From Streptomyces sclerotialus (lineage in GTDB: Bacteria > Actinomycetota > Actinomycetes > Streptomycetales > Streptomycetaceae): a stretch of DNA of 64,000 nt. The stretch spans positions 124,001 through 188,000 of the forward strand of contig JODX01000004.1 of assembly GCA_000719105.1 (NCBI GenBank). The letters are read 5' to 3'. Of this stretch, positions 57,171 through 63,520 are shown in pieces; the first letter of the stretch is position 1; each line of letters begins with the position of its first letter. The position numbers were made by a program, and so were the translations under genes. Under the pieces are notes generated by a model, which was given only the letters and a program-made list of their open reading frames with translations, did no database searches and was not told where the DNA came from.

Positions 57171-57995
57171 CTAGTGACTGAATCCGCCGTACGGGCCCGC
57201 GTTACGCATCTCCATACGCGACGCGGCTAGCCGCTCTAGCCACTCCTCGTAACGCTGCTCAGCAAGCGCGGGTAGGGCATCGGCGATTACGTCTAGATCC
57301 TCAGTAAGCAGCGTGCCGCCCTGGATTGGGTCGTCATTTAGCACGAACCGGCGAACCTCGTTCACTGCCTCGCTCAGCTTCGGCGCTGCCCAGCTACGGT
57401 CGTTCTCGGTAAACACCCCGGCGTGTTCCAGCTTGGAACCGTTGAATTCGATCTCATGGACAACATCACCTAGCAGATGGTTTAGCGTGAAATCGCCTAG
57501 CAGCGGGTACAGCTCGGCCAGCGCGGATAGCTCGGAATCCAGTTCCTTGAAAGCGTTCACCGCAGCCTCACGCCGCTTAAGGAACTCCGCCGAAACAGCC
57601 TCGCGGTACTCAGCGATAAACGCCGAGTCATCGAACAGTGCGTCGTAAGCCTTACGGGCGGCCACGAGCCGGGACAGCATCGCGCGGAACGCCGACAGAG
57701 TGCCCTTTACGGCTAGCTGTGCTTCAGTCACCTTCGCAGCGGTGTTCGCCGGTGCAGCCTTACCGGACTCGGCAGCGCGGGCATGTGCTGCCACGGCCTC
57801 ACTCTCGGTATCCTCGGCGGCCTCAGCCCGCTCGTAATACAGGTCCATTAGCCGGTCCATCTCAACGGCTGCGGCCTGCACATCCTGCCAACGATCCTCG
57901 GCGGCCTTTGGCGCTAGAACCCCATGACGCTTGTTGCGCATCATGAATTCGTGGTTAGGGGTGATTAGGTCTTCTGGAGTGGTGATCTCGTTCAT
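57171..57995 (-). CDS. Helical protein of unknown function (element, packaging operon)
   Basis: The protein has 274 residues with no Cys. It is almost entirely helical, with coiled-coil-like segments (AAVEMDRLMDLYYERAEAAE; EAVSAEFLKRREAAVNAF). No membrane helix or known motif is seen. A GAGGAAGAACACCCA ribosome site precedes ATG 57995, overlapping the stop of the 136-residue gene. Helical proteins placed before packaging genes in satellites can be capsid-size or scaffold factors, but that is speculation; a defence or anti-helper role is equally possible. Confidence 0.75.
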   Translation of the reverse strand: MNEITTPEDLITPNHEFMMRNKRHGVLAPKAAEDRWQDVQAAAVEMDRLMDLYYERAEAAEDTESEAVAAHARAAESGKAAPANTAAKVTEAQLAVKGTLSAFRAMLSRLVAARKAYDALFDDSAFIAEYREAVSAEFLKRREAAVNAFKELDSELSALAELYPLLGDFTLNHLLGDVVHEIEFNGSKLEHAGVFTENDRSWAAPKLSEAVNEVRRFVLNDDPIQGGTLLTEDLDVIADALPALAEQRYEEWLERLAASRMEMRNAGPYGGFSH

Positions 57996-58008
57996 TGGGT
58001 GTTCTTCC

Positions 58009-58419
58009 TCAGTCGTTTAGCCACGGGGCGTGGTGGTGGTTGAAAATGCTGACGGCTAGTTCCTCGCCCTCGGCCCGGCGCTGGTATTCGGTGAAGCTTT
58101 CCCGCGCTTCCTCCAAGCTCATTTTGCTTGGCTCATCGGCCATCCAGCGTCCATGCATATCGGCGCGCTTGCTTCGCACGGCCTCGGCCTTTTGCTCGGC
58201 CCGCCATGCCTCTAGCTCGCGCTGTTCGGCTTCCTTTTGCGCGGCACGCTCGGCGTAATGCTCGGCTAGCGCTTCGCTATGGCTGACAGCGGAAGGTGCG
58301 GGCCGACGCTCGGCACTTAGTCGGTCGGCATTCGTGGGCGAACCCTGCTGCCAGCGCGCGGTATTGGCGCGGGAATTAGAACCCTGCCCGCCGGTCGTCA
58401 TGTCGTGTGACAGTGGCAT
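58009..58419 (-). CDS. Charged coiled-coil protein of unknown function (element)
   Basis: The protein has 136 residues. The N-terminal 40 residues are disordered (Gln/Ser/Asn-rich), followed by a strong charged coiled coil (HYAERAAQKEAEQRELEAWRAEQKAEAVRSKR) and a short acidic end. The overall composition is scaffold-like. ATG 58419 has a GAGAGGAG ribosome site and is the first start after the leader terminator at 58446-58496. It is the leading gene of the operon that includes hnh and terS. Confidence 0.72.
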   Translation of the reverse strand: MPLSHDMTTGGQGSNSRANTARWQQGSPTNADRLSAERRPAPSAVSHSEALAEHYAERAAQKEAEQRELEAWRAEQKAEAVRSKRADMHGRWMADEPSKMSLEEARESFTEYQRRAEGEELAVSIFNHHHAPWLND

Positions 58420-58445
58420 ACGTGTCTCCTCTCAGATACGCAAAA

Positions 58446-58496
58446 GGGCCCCTTACTCGCCGGGTCTCTGCTCAGACCGTGGCGGGCAAGGGGCCC
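58446..58496 (-). terminator. Leader terminator ahead of the packaging operon
   Basis: A 16-bp stem with two mismatches (58446-58461 with 58481-58496), followed on the minus strand by TTTTGCG. It ends only 27 bp before ATG 58419 and no promoter fits in between, so operon transcription must either read through it or be attenuated by it. Confidence 0.65.
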
Positions 58497-58592
58497 ACCG
58501 GTGAGGGGTACGCCGCTGTGTGCGCGCGTTACTTCAACTCACCGAAGTTCGTGTGTAGTTGCGGGAGCAGCCGCAGGGGAACCAGCGTCCAC

Positions 58593-58614
58593 CACCCTTG
58601 AACGATTAAGGGTG
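58593..58614. promoter_or_regulatory. Element palindrome, copy 2 (inverted orientation)
   Basis: CACCCTTGA-ACGA-TTAAGGGTG, one mismatch relative to perfect symmetry. The asymmetrical flanks (CC before, CC after) show that this copy is in opposite orientation to copies 1 and 3. It lies in the leader of the packaging operon. Confidence 0.65.
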
Positions 58615-58715
58615 CCGATGGGTGAACCGGCCGCAGGAGAAACGACCGGCCACACATCGACTGAAAGGAGAACACAGCATTCCCGAGAGGACCGGAGACA
58701 ACCGCCCTCACCCCC

Positions 58716-58735
58716 TACGAGGTGAGTGAGTTAAC
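58716..58735 (-). promoter_or_regulatory. Element box TTAACNNNCTCACCTCGTA, copy 1
   Basis: It reads TTAACTCACTCACCTCGTA on the minus strand, about 300 bp upstream of the packaging operon start. Exact matches to the consensus recur at 61072-61090 and 61170-61189, all in the same orientation. CTCACC here is also part of an inverted repeat with GGTGAG (58707-58726). Probably a promoter element or regulator site. Confidence 0.6.
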
Positions 58736-58857
58736 CGGGAGGGTCGGAATTGCTGGGAATACTGTGCACCGGGGGCAATTCGTTACCCAACCGTTGCAAG
58801 CCGGCTGCGGGCTATCGGGAATGTCGATTCCGGGAATTGAACGGTCTACAGCGGGAG

Positions 58858-59143
58858 TGACGCGATGACGCTGGTGACGCTCCCCACGCAACAGTTCCGC
58901 CTATAGGTATGACTCACTCCAAATACTTTCTTCAACCTAGCGTCACTTGCGTCACTAGCGTCATTTCTCCAGGTCAGAACCGGTGACACATGATGACGCA
59001 AGGGGGCGACGATGACGCATCATGTGTCACCGCCACCCCTCCCGCTGTCATGCCTGCGGCGAATCCTCGGAATTCAGCAAGCGTCATGCGTCATCGGCCG
59101 TCCGCTTGCGTCACTCGCGTCATCGCTGCGTCAGCCTGCGTCG
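58858..59143. other. Candidate replication origin with TGACGC/GCGTCA iterons
   Basis: Three TGACGC hexamers (58858, 58866, 58875) face three GCGTCA hexamers (58940, 58949, 58958) across a 59-bp AT-richer core (58881-58939). Further copies are at 58994, 59013, 59081, 59088, 59108, 59117 and 59128. The array lies immediately 3' of the primase-helicase gene and runs into its last codons. Two opposed iteron sets flanking an AT-rich stretch next to rep is the layout described for SaPI origins. Confidence 0.75.
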
Positions 59144-60585
59144 CCGCTGAAGATGCCGGGACCGGTGAACGTGTCGTACGACAGCCGCACTCCGCGCAAC
59201 CCTCGGGCCTTACTGGTGCGGTACGGCTGAATGGTGCTGTCACGCTCTCGCAGTGCCATAGAGAGACGGTGAGCGGAGCGGAACGGTGGAACGCCGTTGT
59301 CCTCGGCCCAATTCCGGTATGCGTCCCAGATATCCGCCGTTGACGTTTCCGCTGTCGGGTCGAGTACCAGGACGCCGGGGAAGAATCCCGCGAGCGTGTC
59401 GGACTCTTCGCGGTACGCCGCCGTAGCCTGCGCGACCGAGGGGGTTTCGCCTAGGCCGTTTGCGTACCACTCCTGTGCGCCGCGTACGGCCCAAGCAAGG
59501 ATGCCGGGGAATTCCTCGCGGAGCGTGTCCTCCAGCGAGTAGTCCCGCTCGTGCGCTTCAAACTTCCGCTCGAATGGCAGCAGCTTTACGCGTCGCCATG
59601 TGCCGTGATCCTGCTCCCGCACTTCCGGCCGGTAGTTCGTGGCCAGCAGAATTAGAGCCTGCGGCTTGAACGTGTACGGGTCGCGGTACTTGGGGTTTAC
59701 GTTGATCTCTTCCCCGCCGGTCGCATTCTTGATCGCTGCGCTGTCGAGAACGGCACCCCGGTTCGTTTCGCTGGCCAGCGCTAGCCGTGCTCCGCGCAGT
59801 AGTTCGGCCTCGGCCCCGCCGCGCTTGTTGCCTGTGCCGGTGAACATGTCGAACGGCACCGTTACGGCGTGGTCGGCAAACAGTCCGCGCAGCGTGTTAA
59901 GGAACACCGACTTACCGTTAGAGCCTTCACCGTAGAGCACTGCGAAAATCTGCTCTCGCGTGTGACCGGTGATGCCGTAGCCGACTAGCCGCTGTGCGTA
60001 CGCCGGTAGCTCCGGGTCACCGGGGAACACTTCCGAGAGGAAGCGGAGCCAGCGCGGGCAAGTGGCGTTCGGGTCGTAGTCGATGCCGACAGCGCGGGTA
60101 ATCATGTGGCCGGGCTCACCCTCGAATAGCTGGCCGGTCCGCAGGTCGATAACGCCATTACGGCAAGCGAGCAAATCGGGGTTGGCGTCCCATGGCTGGC
60201 CGTCCACGAGAACACCGGGCAGCGTCCGCATCATCGCGACCACGTTGTCGCGGCGGGCACGAGAGCCGAGGTTGCGGAATTCGTATGCCGACAGCCGGTC
60301 GCGGTTCTTGGTTCGGTACTCACGAATAAATTCCTGCGCTGACTGCTCCACGAGTAGCCCGCTCGGGTGCCACTTCCAAGAATGGCCGCCCTCGGGAAAC
60401 AGCGCCCAACCGGTGGCCCGGTCGAATCGAACGTTCCCGCCGAGGTGTTCGTACAGCGCGCGGGCTAGGTCGTCATCGCTGTCACCGTCGATGGACTCAA
60501 CAGCGGCACTCTGCGCAGCGATAGCGAGAATTGCGCTAACAGCCTCGGGAGGTAGCGACTTGAGAACGTCGTTGTCAATGCTCAT
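59131..60585 (-). CDS. D5-like phage primase/SF3 helicase
   Basis: The protein has 484 residues. A D5_N region (about 80-200, with LLACRNGVIDLRTGQL) precedes an SF3 helicase: Walker A GEGSNGKS at 219-226, Walker B LALASE at 268-273, motif C LLATNYRP with N317, and R331-R332 as a likely finger. The helicase is complete, but the usual N-terminal primase-polymerase module is missing or reduced to 80 residues. A zinc-ribbon ORF overlaps its start. It is the replication initiator/helicase expected to act on the adjacent iterons. Confidence 0.93.
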   Translation of the reverse strand: MSIDNDVLKSLPPEAVSAILAIAAQSAAVESIDGDSDDDLARALYEHLGGNVRFDRATGWALFPEGGHSWKWHPSGLLVEQSAQEFIREYRTKNRDRLSAYEFRNLGSRARRDNVVAMMRTLPGVLVDGQPWDANPDLLACRNGVIDLRTGQLFEGEPGHMITRAVGIDYDPNATCPRWLRFLSEVFPGDPELPAYAQRLVGYGITGHTREQIFAVLYGEGSNGKSVFLNTLRGLFADHAVTVPFDMFTGTGNKRGGAEAELLRGARLALASETNRGAVLDSAAIKNATGGEEINVNPKYRDPYTFKPQALILLATNYRPEVREQDHGTWRRVKLLPFERKFEAHERDYSLEDTLREEFPGILAWAVRGAQEWYANGLGETPSVAQATAAYREESDTLAGFFPGVLVLDPTAETSTADIWDAYRNWAEDNGVPPFRSAHRLSMALRERDSTIQPYRTSKARGLRGVRLSYDTFTGPGIFSGDAG

Positions 60586-60821
60586 CGGGCGGCCTCCATC
60601 GGGACTAGGTTGTACGCCCCACCGGGGCCGGTCTTGCAGTGGGCTACGCGCTGCCCATAAGCGGGGTTCTCCGGGTCTCCCGCGCCGTGCCGGTGCAGTG
60701 CTCCGCAGATGGGGCAGGAAAGCACCAGGACGCCGGGGCCTAGTTCCGGATTGGCCGGGGGTAGGAAGCGAGCGGGAACGTCGATGATCTCGGCGCTCCC
60801 GCCGGTTAGTCGCTGTGTCAT
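60582..60821 (-). CDS. Zinc-ribbon protein coupled to the primase/helicase
   Basis: The protein has 79 residues from ATG 60821 (GAGGAG ribosome site). CPICGALHRHG and AHCKTGPGG give Cys-x2-Cys plus His/Cys ligands. It overlaps the primase-helicase ATG by 4 nt. Zinc ribbons normally form the N-terminus of primases, so this may be that domain carried as a separate chain; similar small proteins also occur alone in Streptomyces elements. Confidence 0.75.
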   Translation of the reverse strand: MTQRLTGGSAEIIDVPARFLPPANPELGPGVLVLSCPICGALHRHGAGDPENPAYGQRVAHCKTGPGGAYNLVPMEAAR

Positions 60822-60842
60822 CTCGGGATTCTCCTCGGGTAG

Positions 60843-60864
60843 CACCCTTGATTGTTCAAGGGTG
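60843..60864. promoter_or_regulatory. Element palindrome, copy 3
   Basis: CACCCTTGA-TTGT-TCAAGGGTG, perfect 9-bp arms, in the same orientation as copy 1. It fills the gap between the stop at 60866 and the ribosome site of the zinc-ribbon gene, 22 bp before its ATG. Confidence 0.7.
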
Positions 60865-60865
60865 G

Positions 60866-60997
60866 TTAGTGGGTGGTGCCGTAGGTCTTGCGCTGGTAGT
60901 AGGCGTGATTCCGGCAGCGTCGAGAGCACCACTTAGGGCGCTGGCCGGTCCCGCAGTACGGAGGCAGCGGGTTACCGCACGCGCACTTGTCTGTCAT
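60866..60997 (-). CDS. 43-residue Cys-rich protein (element)
   Basis: A tiny protein starting MTDKCACGNPLPPYCGTG, with C-x-C, then C and a CSRRCRNHAYYQRKTYG tail; five cysteines and a basic end suggest one zinc-bound nucleic-acid-binding knuckle. A GGAGAGGCAGTC ribosome site precedes it. It is the first gene after the palindrome at 61012-61025 and leader terminator. It could be a regulator or, by size, a recombination directionality factor. Confidence 0.65.
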   Translation of the reverse strand: MTDKCACGNPLPPYCGTGQRPKWCSRRCRNHAYYQRKTYGTTH

Positions 60998-61011
60998 GAC
61001 TGCCTCTCCGA

Positions 61012-61025
61012 TAAGACGCGTCTTA
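61012..61025. promoter_or_regulatory. 14-bp palindrome in the replication-operon promoter
   Basis: TAAGACGCGTCTTA, perfect, 15 bp before ATG 60997 and just downstream of the leader terminator. It sits where a -10 region or an operator would be. Likely a repressor site controlling replication genes. Confidence 0.55.
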
Positions 61026-61040
61026 AATTGGGACAAAGAA

Positions 61041-61063
61041 AAGGCACCCTCGGTGGGTGCCTT
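61041..61063 (-). terminator. Leader terminator ahead of the replication operon
   Basis: AAGGCACCC-TCGGT-GGGTGCCTT (perfect 9-bp stem) followed on the minus strand by TTCTTTG. It ends 44 bp before ATG 60997. The packaging operon has the same arrangement. Confidence 0.8.
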
Positions 61064-61071
61064 ACGTGCTG

Positions 61072-61090
61072 TACGAGGTGAGCCCGTTAA
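61072..61090 (-). promoter_or_regulatory. Element box TTAACNNNCTCACCTCGTA, copy 2
   Basis: TTAACGGGCTCACCTCGTA on the minus strand, only 9 bp upstream of the leader terminator stem. Same orientation as the other two copies. Confidence 0.6.
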
Positions 61091-61169
61091 GGGCCATGGG
61101 AGGGACGGCCCGCGCGGACAATCCGTTTGGCCAATTGGGCTGGCGTTGCTATGGCCGCCCCTCACTCCC

Positions 61170-61189
61170 TACGAGGTGAGTTTGTTAAC
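61170..61189 (-). promoter_or_regulatory. Element box TTAACNNNCTCACCTCGTA, copy 3
   Basis: TTAACAAACTCACCTCGTA on the minus strand, about 100 bp upstream of copy 2, so the replication operon has two boxes. A CTCAC/GAGTG inverted repeat continues downstream, as in copy 1. Confidence 0.6.
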
Positions 61190-61490
61190 CGCATAGGCGG
61201 CGGAACGGACAATGCCGACAGCACCGTTACTGGAGCGTTACGCATTCCGAGAAAGTGCGCCAAATGTGGTGTCGATAACTGTGTGTGCTTGTTTGGTTAC
61301 AGCTTTCGGCGTTGGCGGGGTGTGTCGAATGCTGTTTTTGGTACGTGAACCAGGTCGAGCCCTACGCGTTTAGCCACCGACTCGGAGTGACCCACAGAAA
61401 CAGCATTCAGCACGGCGGCCCTCCCTCGCTGTCTGGCGGCTCTCCGTGCTGGCCGGTACATGAGAGCCCCTGTACGGCTGTCTACGGCAC
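61190..61490. other. Non-coding region between integrase and replication operon
   Basis: 300 bp, notably AT-richer (61210-61350). Two short + strand frames (for example ATG 61212, 52 codons, with a hydrophobic middle) are not convincing. It probably holds the promoter of the leftward replication operon. Confidence 0.4.
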
Positions 61491-61497
61491 GCAAAAG

Positions 61498-61527
61498 GGC
61501 CCGGCGGGAAGTTGTCCCACCGGGCCC
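61498..61527 (-). terminator. Integrase terminator
   Basis: GGGCCCGGCGGGA (61498-61510) pairs with TCCCaCCGGGCCC (61515-61527) with one mismatch, followed on the minus strand by TTTTGCG. It lies 21 bp after the integrase stop. Confidence 0.8.
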
Positions 61528-61548
61528 CTGAAGGGCTCTCAGAACCGC

Positions 61549-63321
61549 CTACGCGGCTGTCTCTTGTCCGTGCTGCCCGCCGGTTGCCCACGTGATCGTT
61601 ACCCGAGGCTCTACAACCGGCTCGGCCTTACTGCCCCGGCTCTTTTCGTCGGCCCGCGCCTTACGGATCTCCACCCGCTCTATGAACAGCTTGACCAGTG
61701 CCCGCCGGTCGGCAAGCGAGGCTTTCCCCCACCACGAGCCGGGGCCGATCGGGTCGTACCCCTCATGGTCCGGAGTCAGGTCGTGCTCTAGCCACGCGTC
61801 GATAGGCAGTACGGGAACCTCGGCTTCACCAAGTTCAGCCATGCGGGCATCACACGCCGCTAGCCGTTCCTGCTGTGCCTTCACGTCCTTACGCCAGCGG
61901 GCACGGCCGATCTCGTCACCCCGGTACAAGTCGGCATCGTCGTAAAGCTGTTCCAGTGCCCGCGCTGCGTCGGCCCGTTCCTGAAGCACCGTCCGCCGGT
62001 CCTGCGCTGTTTCCGGGCTCTCGTTGGCCTCTCCGAACCGCTGTGCTGCTGCGGCCAAGATGTCGCCGGTTTCCGGGTCGTCCTCGGCCGTCGAGATCAG
62101 CGCGAATATCCGACGGGCAACGAGGTCATCGACACCCGCGCGGCTGATGTACGAACCGCCCTCATGCTCACCGGGCTTGGGCTTGGTACCGGACGGCCGA
62201 GAGCAGAAATACGAACCGCCAACCGGGCGCGCTGCGTTGTTGGCAGACAGCGGACGGCCGCACTCGCAGTACAGAACTTCCATGCTCGTGAGCAGCGCGG
62301 TAGTGCGGTTTTCAAACTTGCGCTTCGGACGGCTGTCTAGCCACTCCTGAAGTTCGAACCAGTCGCCCGGTTCGATGATCGGTTCCCAAGCCTGAATCGG
62401 GGCCCCGCTGTCATCGCGGCGGATGCGGTGACCGACTACGCGCAGCTTGCTCGGGTCCTTCTTCTGCGGCTCGTAAATCGGGTCGGTGGCGAAACCGGCA
62501 AGCTGCGGGTGCCGGAGCATCATTCCGAGAGTCTTGATGTGCCACGCGCCCCCGGCCGTCTTCTTGCCCCGGTCGGTTCCCTGGGTGGCTACGCCGGTTT
62601 CGTTCAATTCCCGGACGATGCTGCCCAGCGAGCCGGGCACGTACTTACCGGACGGCTTAGGGGAGTGAGCCTGTGACTTGTGCTTGCGGATGATCCACCA
62701 CACCCGCTGAATCACCTTGGCTTGCTCGGGGTCGGTGTCGAGTACCTGAATGGCTATCGGCTTGCCGTCGCTGTTGTACCGGGTTACCTGCCGCAGCTTC
62801 CGGCCGTACGGAGCCTTACCGCCGACATAGCCGCCTAGGGCCCGAGCCTGCTTCACAGCGTCCCGAACGGCGGTGCTCTTGTTCTTGCTTTCCTGGTACG
62901 CGCCGTCCAGCCGGAAGATCAGGTGAATCAGATCCATGATGTTCCCCTGCCGGAAAACACCCTCGGTTGTGCTGATGATCGTTACCCCGAGGCCAAGCAA
63001 CTCGTTCACGATGCCGAGTGCGTCGGTCGGCTCCAGCCGGGACAGGCGGCTGATGTTGTAGACGATGATCACGTTGATACGGCCCATGCGGCACTCGCGA
63101 ATCAGCCGCTCAAAGTCGGGTCGCTCGGCTCCCGAGTAGGCCGATATACCCACGTCTTCGAAGTGTCCGCACCACTTAGCCTCTCGGCCGTCGCGGGCAA
63201 CCTCAGCGGCGAACGTTTCGTACCGCGCGTAGTTGGCTGTGCGCTGAGCTGCCGGGCTCGCTTCACTGCCGTTGACCCGTCCGTAGGACTGCCGTCCGTA
63301 TGCTGCTACGTGCAAGTTCAT
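61549..63321 (-). CDS. int: Large serine recombinase (integrase)
   Basis: The protein has 590 residues from ATG 63321 (MNLHVAAYGRQSYG); in-frame ATG 63348 and GTG 63330 are alternatives. The nucleophile is S12 in YGRQS. The resolvase domain continues with GISAYSGAERPDFERLI, VYNISRLSRLEP and EGVFRQGNIMDLI. A recombinase domain (ALGGYVGGKAPYGRKL) and a zinc-ribbon domain (YCECGRPLSANN... FCSRPSG) with coiled coil and C-terminal helices follow. It reads away from the right junction, with its start about 50 bp from the core, the normal position next to attP. Confidence 0.96.
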   Translation of the reverse strand: MNLHVAAYGRQSYGRVNGSEASPAAQRTANYARYETFAAEVARDGREAKWCGHFEDVGISAYSGAERPDFERLIRECRMGRINVIIVYNISRLSRLEPTDALGIVNELLGLGVTIISTTEGVFRQGNIMDLIHLIFRLDGAYQESKNKSTAVRDAVKQARALGGYVGGKAPYGRKLRQVTRYNSDGKPIAIQVLDTDPEQAKVIQRVWWIIRKHKSQAHSPKPSGKYVPGSLGSIVRELNETGVATQGTDRGKKTAGGAWHIKTLGMMLRHPQLAGFATDPIYEPQKKDPSKLRVVGHRIRRDDSGAPIQAWEPIIEPGDWFELQEWLDSRPKRKFENRTTALLTSMEVLYCECGRPLSANNAARPVGGSYFCSRPSGTKPKPGEHEGGSYISRAGVDDLVARRIFALISTAEDDPETGDILAAAAQRFGEANESPETAQDRRTVLQERADAARALEQLYDDADLYRGDEIGRARWRKDVKAQQERLAACDARMAELGEAEVPVLPIDAWLEHDLTPDHEGYDPIGPGSWWGKASLADRRALVKLFIERVEIRKARADEKSRGSKAEPVVEPRVTITWATGGQHGQETAA

Positions 63322-63346
63322 GCCGGTCACAACCTCGGGAATGATC

Positions 63347-63520
63347 ATGGCCTCAGAGTGCCACCGTAAATGGGAATACGCAACCGTGCCGCTGCTCGTC
63401 CACGCCACGAAGCAGATCCTGGACACCTGGGGCGAGGACGGCTGGGAGCTCGTCCAGGTCGTGCCCGGGCCGAACAACCCCGAGCAGCTCGTCGCCTACC
63501 TGAAGCGGGAGAAGGCGTGA
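63347..63520 (+). CDS. DUF4177-like gene body re-started from element DNA (right junction)
   Basis: The chromosomal part KWEYATVPLLVHATKQILDTW... is intact to its TGA at 63518-63520. Upstream element DNA is in frame and offers ATG 63347 (MASECHRKWEYA) with CGGGA before it, or ATG 63341. Insertion thus replaces only the first residues (MTK becomes MASECHRK), so the 57-residue product may still be made, from an element promoter. WEYATVPLL and GWELVQVVPG are typical DUF4177 motifs. It is translationally coupled to the RidA gene (GTGA overlap). Confidence 0.75.
   Translation: MASECHRKWEYATVPLLVHATKQILDTWGEDGWELVQVVPGPNNPEQLVAYLKREKA
63371..63383 (+). repeat. attR core
   Basis: TGGGAATACGCAA, identical to 52420-52432. 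Sequence to the right is the uninterrupted target gene; sequence to the left is the integrase 5' region. Confidence 0.85.

Larger units (their letters stand above)
52420..63383. mobile_element. Integrated phage-satellite-like element (about 10.95 kb)
   Basis: It is bounded by a 13-bp direct repeat that splits a small gene, with a large serine integrase reading away from the right junction. The cargo is a D5/SF3 primase-helicase with an iteron origin, an HNH endonuclease plus a P27-like small terminase, a DUF2637-like membrane protein, an XRE-TPR regulator on the opposite strand and several tiny Cys-rich proteins. There is no large terminase, portal, capsid, tail or lysis gene, so it is not an autonomous phage. 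There is no FtsK/TraB-like translocase, so it is not a typical actinobacterial ICE. Codon use (more TA-rich and A/T-ending codons) differs from the flanks. Best described as a cos-type PICI-like satellite; this is inference from gene content. Confidence 0.8.

Noticed and set aside
58529-58711. Minus-strand 60-codon frame in the packaging-operon leader
   Set aside because: It reads through the 22-bp palindrome; the same LIVQGW peptide appears at the other copies only because the palindrome is translated. There is no ribosome site.
61127-61348. Possible + strand small protein with CAKCGVDNCVC
   Set aside because: The frame overlaps regulatory boxes, lacks a good ribosome site and has no coding periodicity. 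A competing frame from 61212 is equally weak.
52420-63383. Interpretation as a conjugative actinobacterial ICE (pSAM2-like)
   Set aside because: No FtsK/TraB-like translocase, no RepSA-type replication protein and no tyrosine integrase. Only the DUF2637-like membrane protein recalls ICEs, and such proteins also occur in phages.
52420-63383. Interpretation as a decayed full prophage
   Set aside because: No fragment of portal, capsid, tail or lysis genes is seen. The remaining genes are intact, tightly coupled and separated by good terminators, which argues for a functional compact element.
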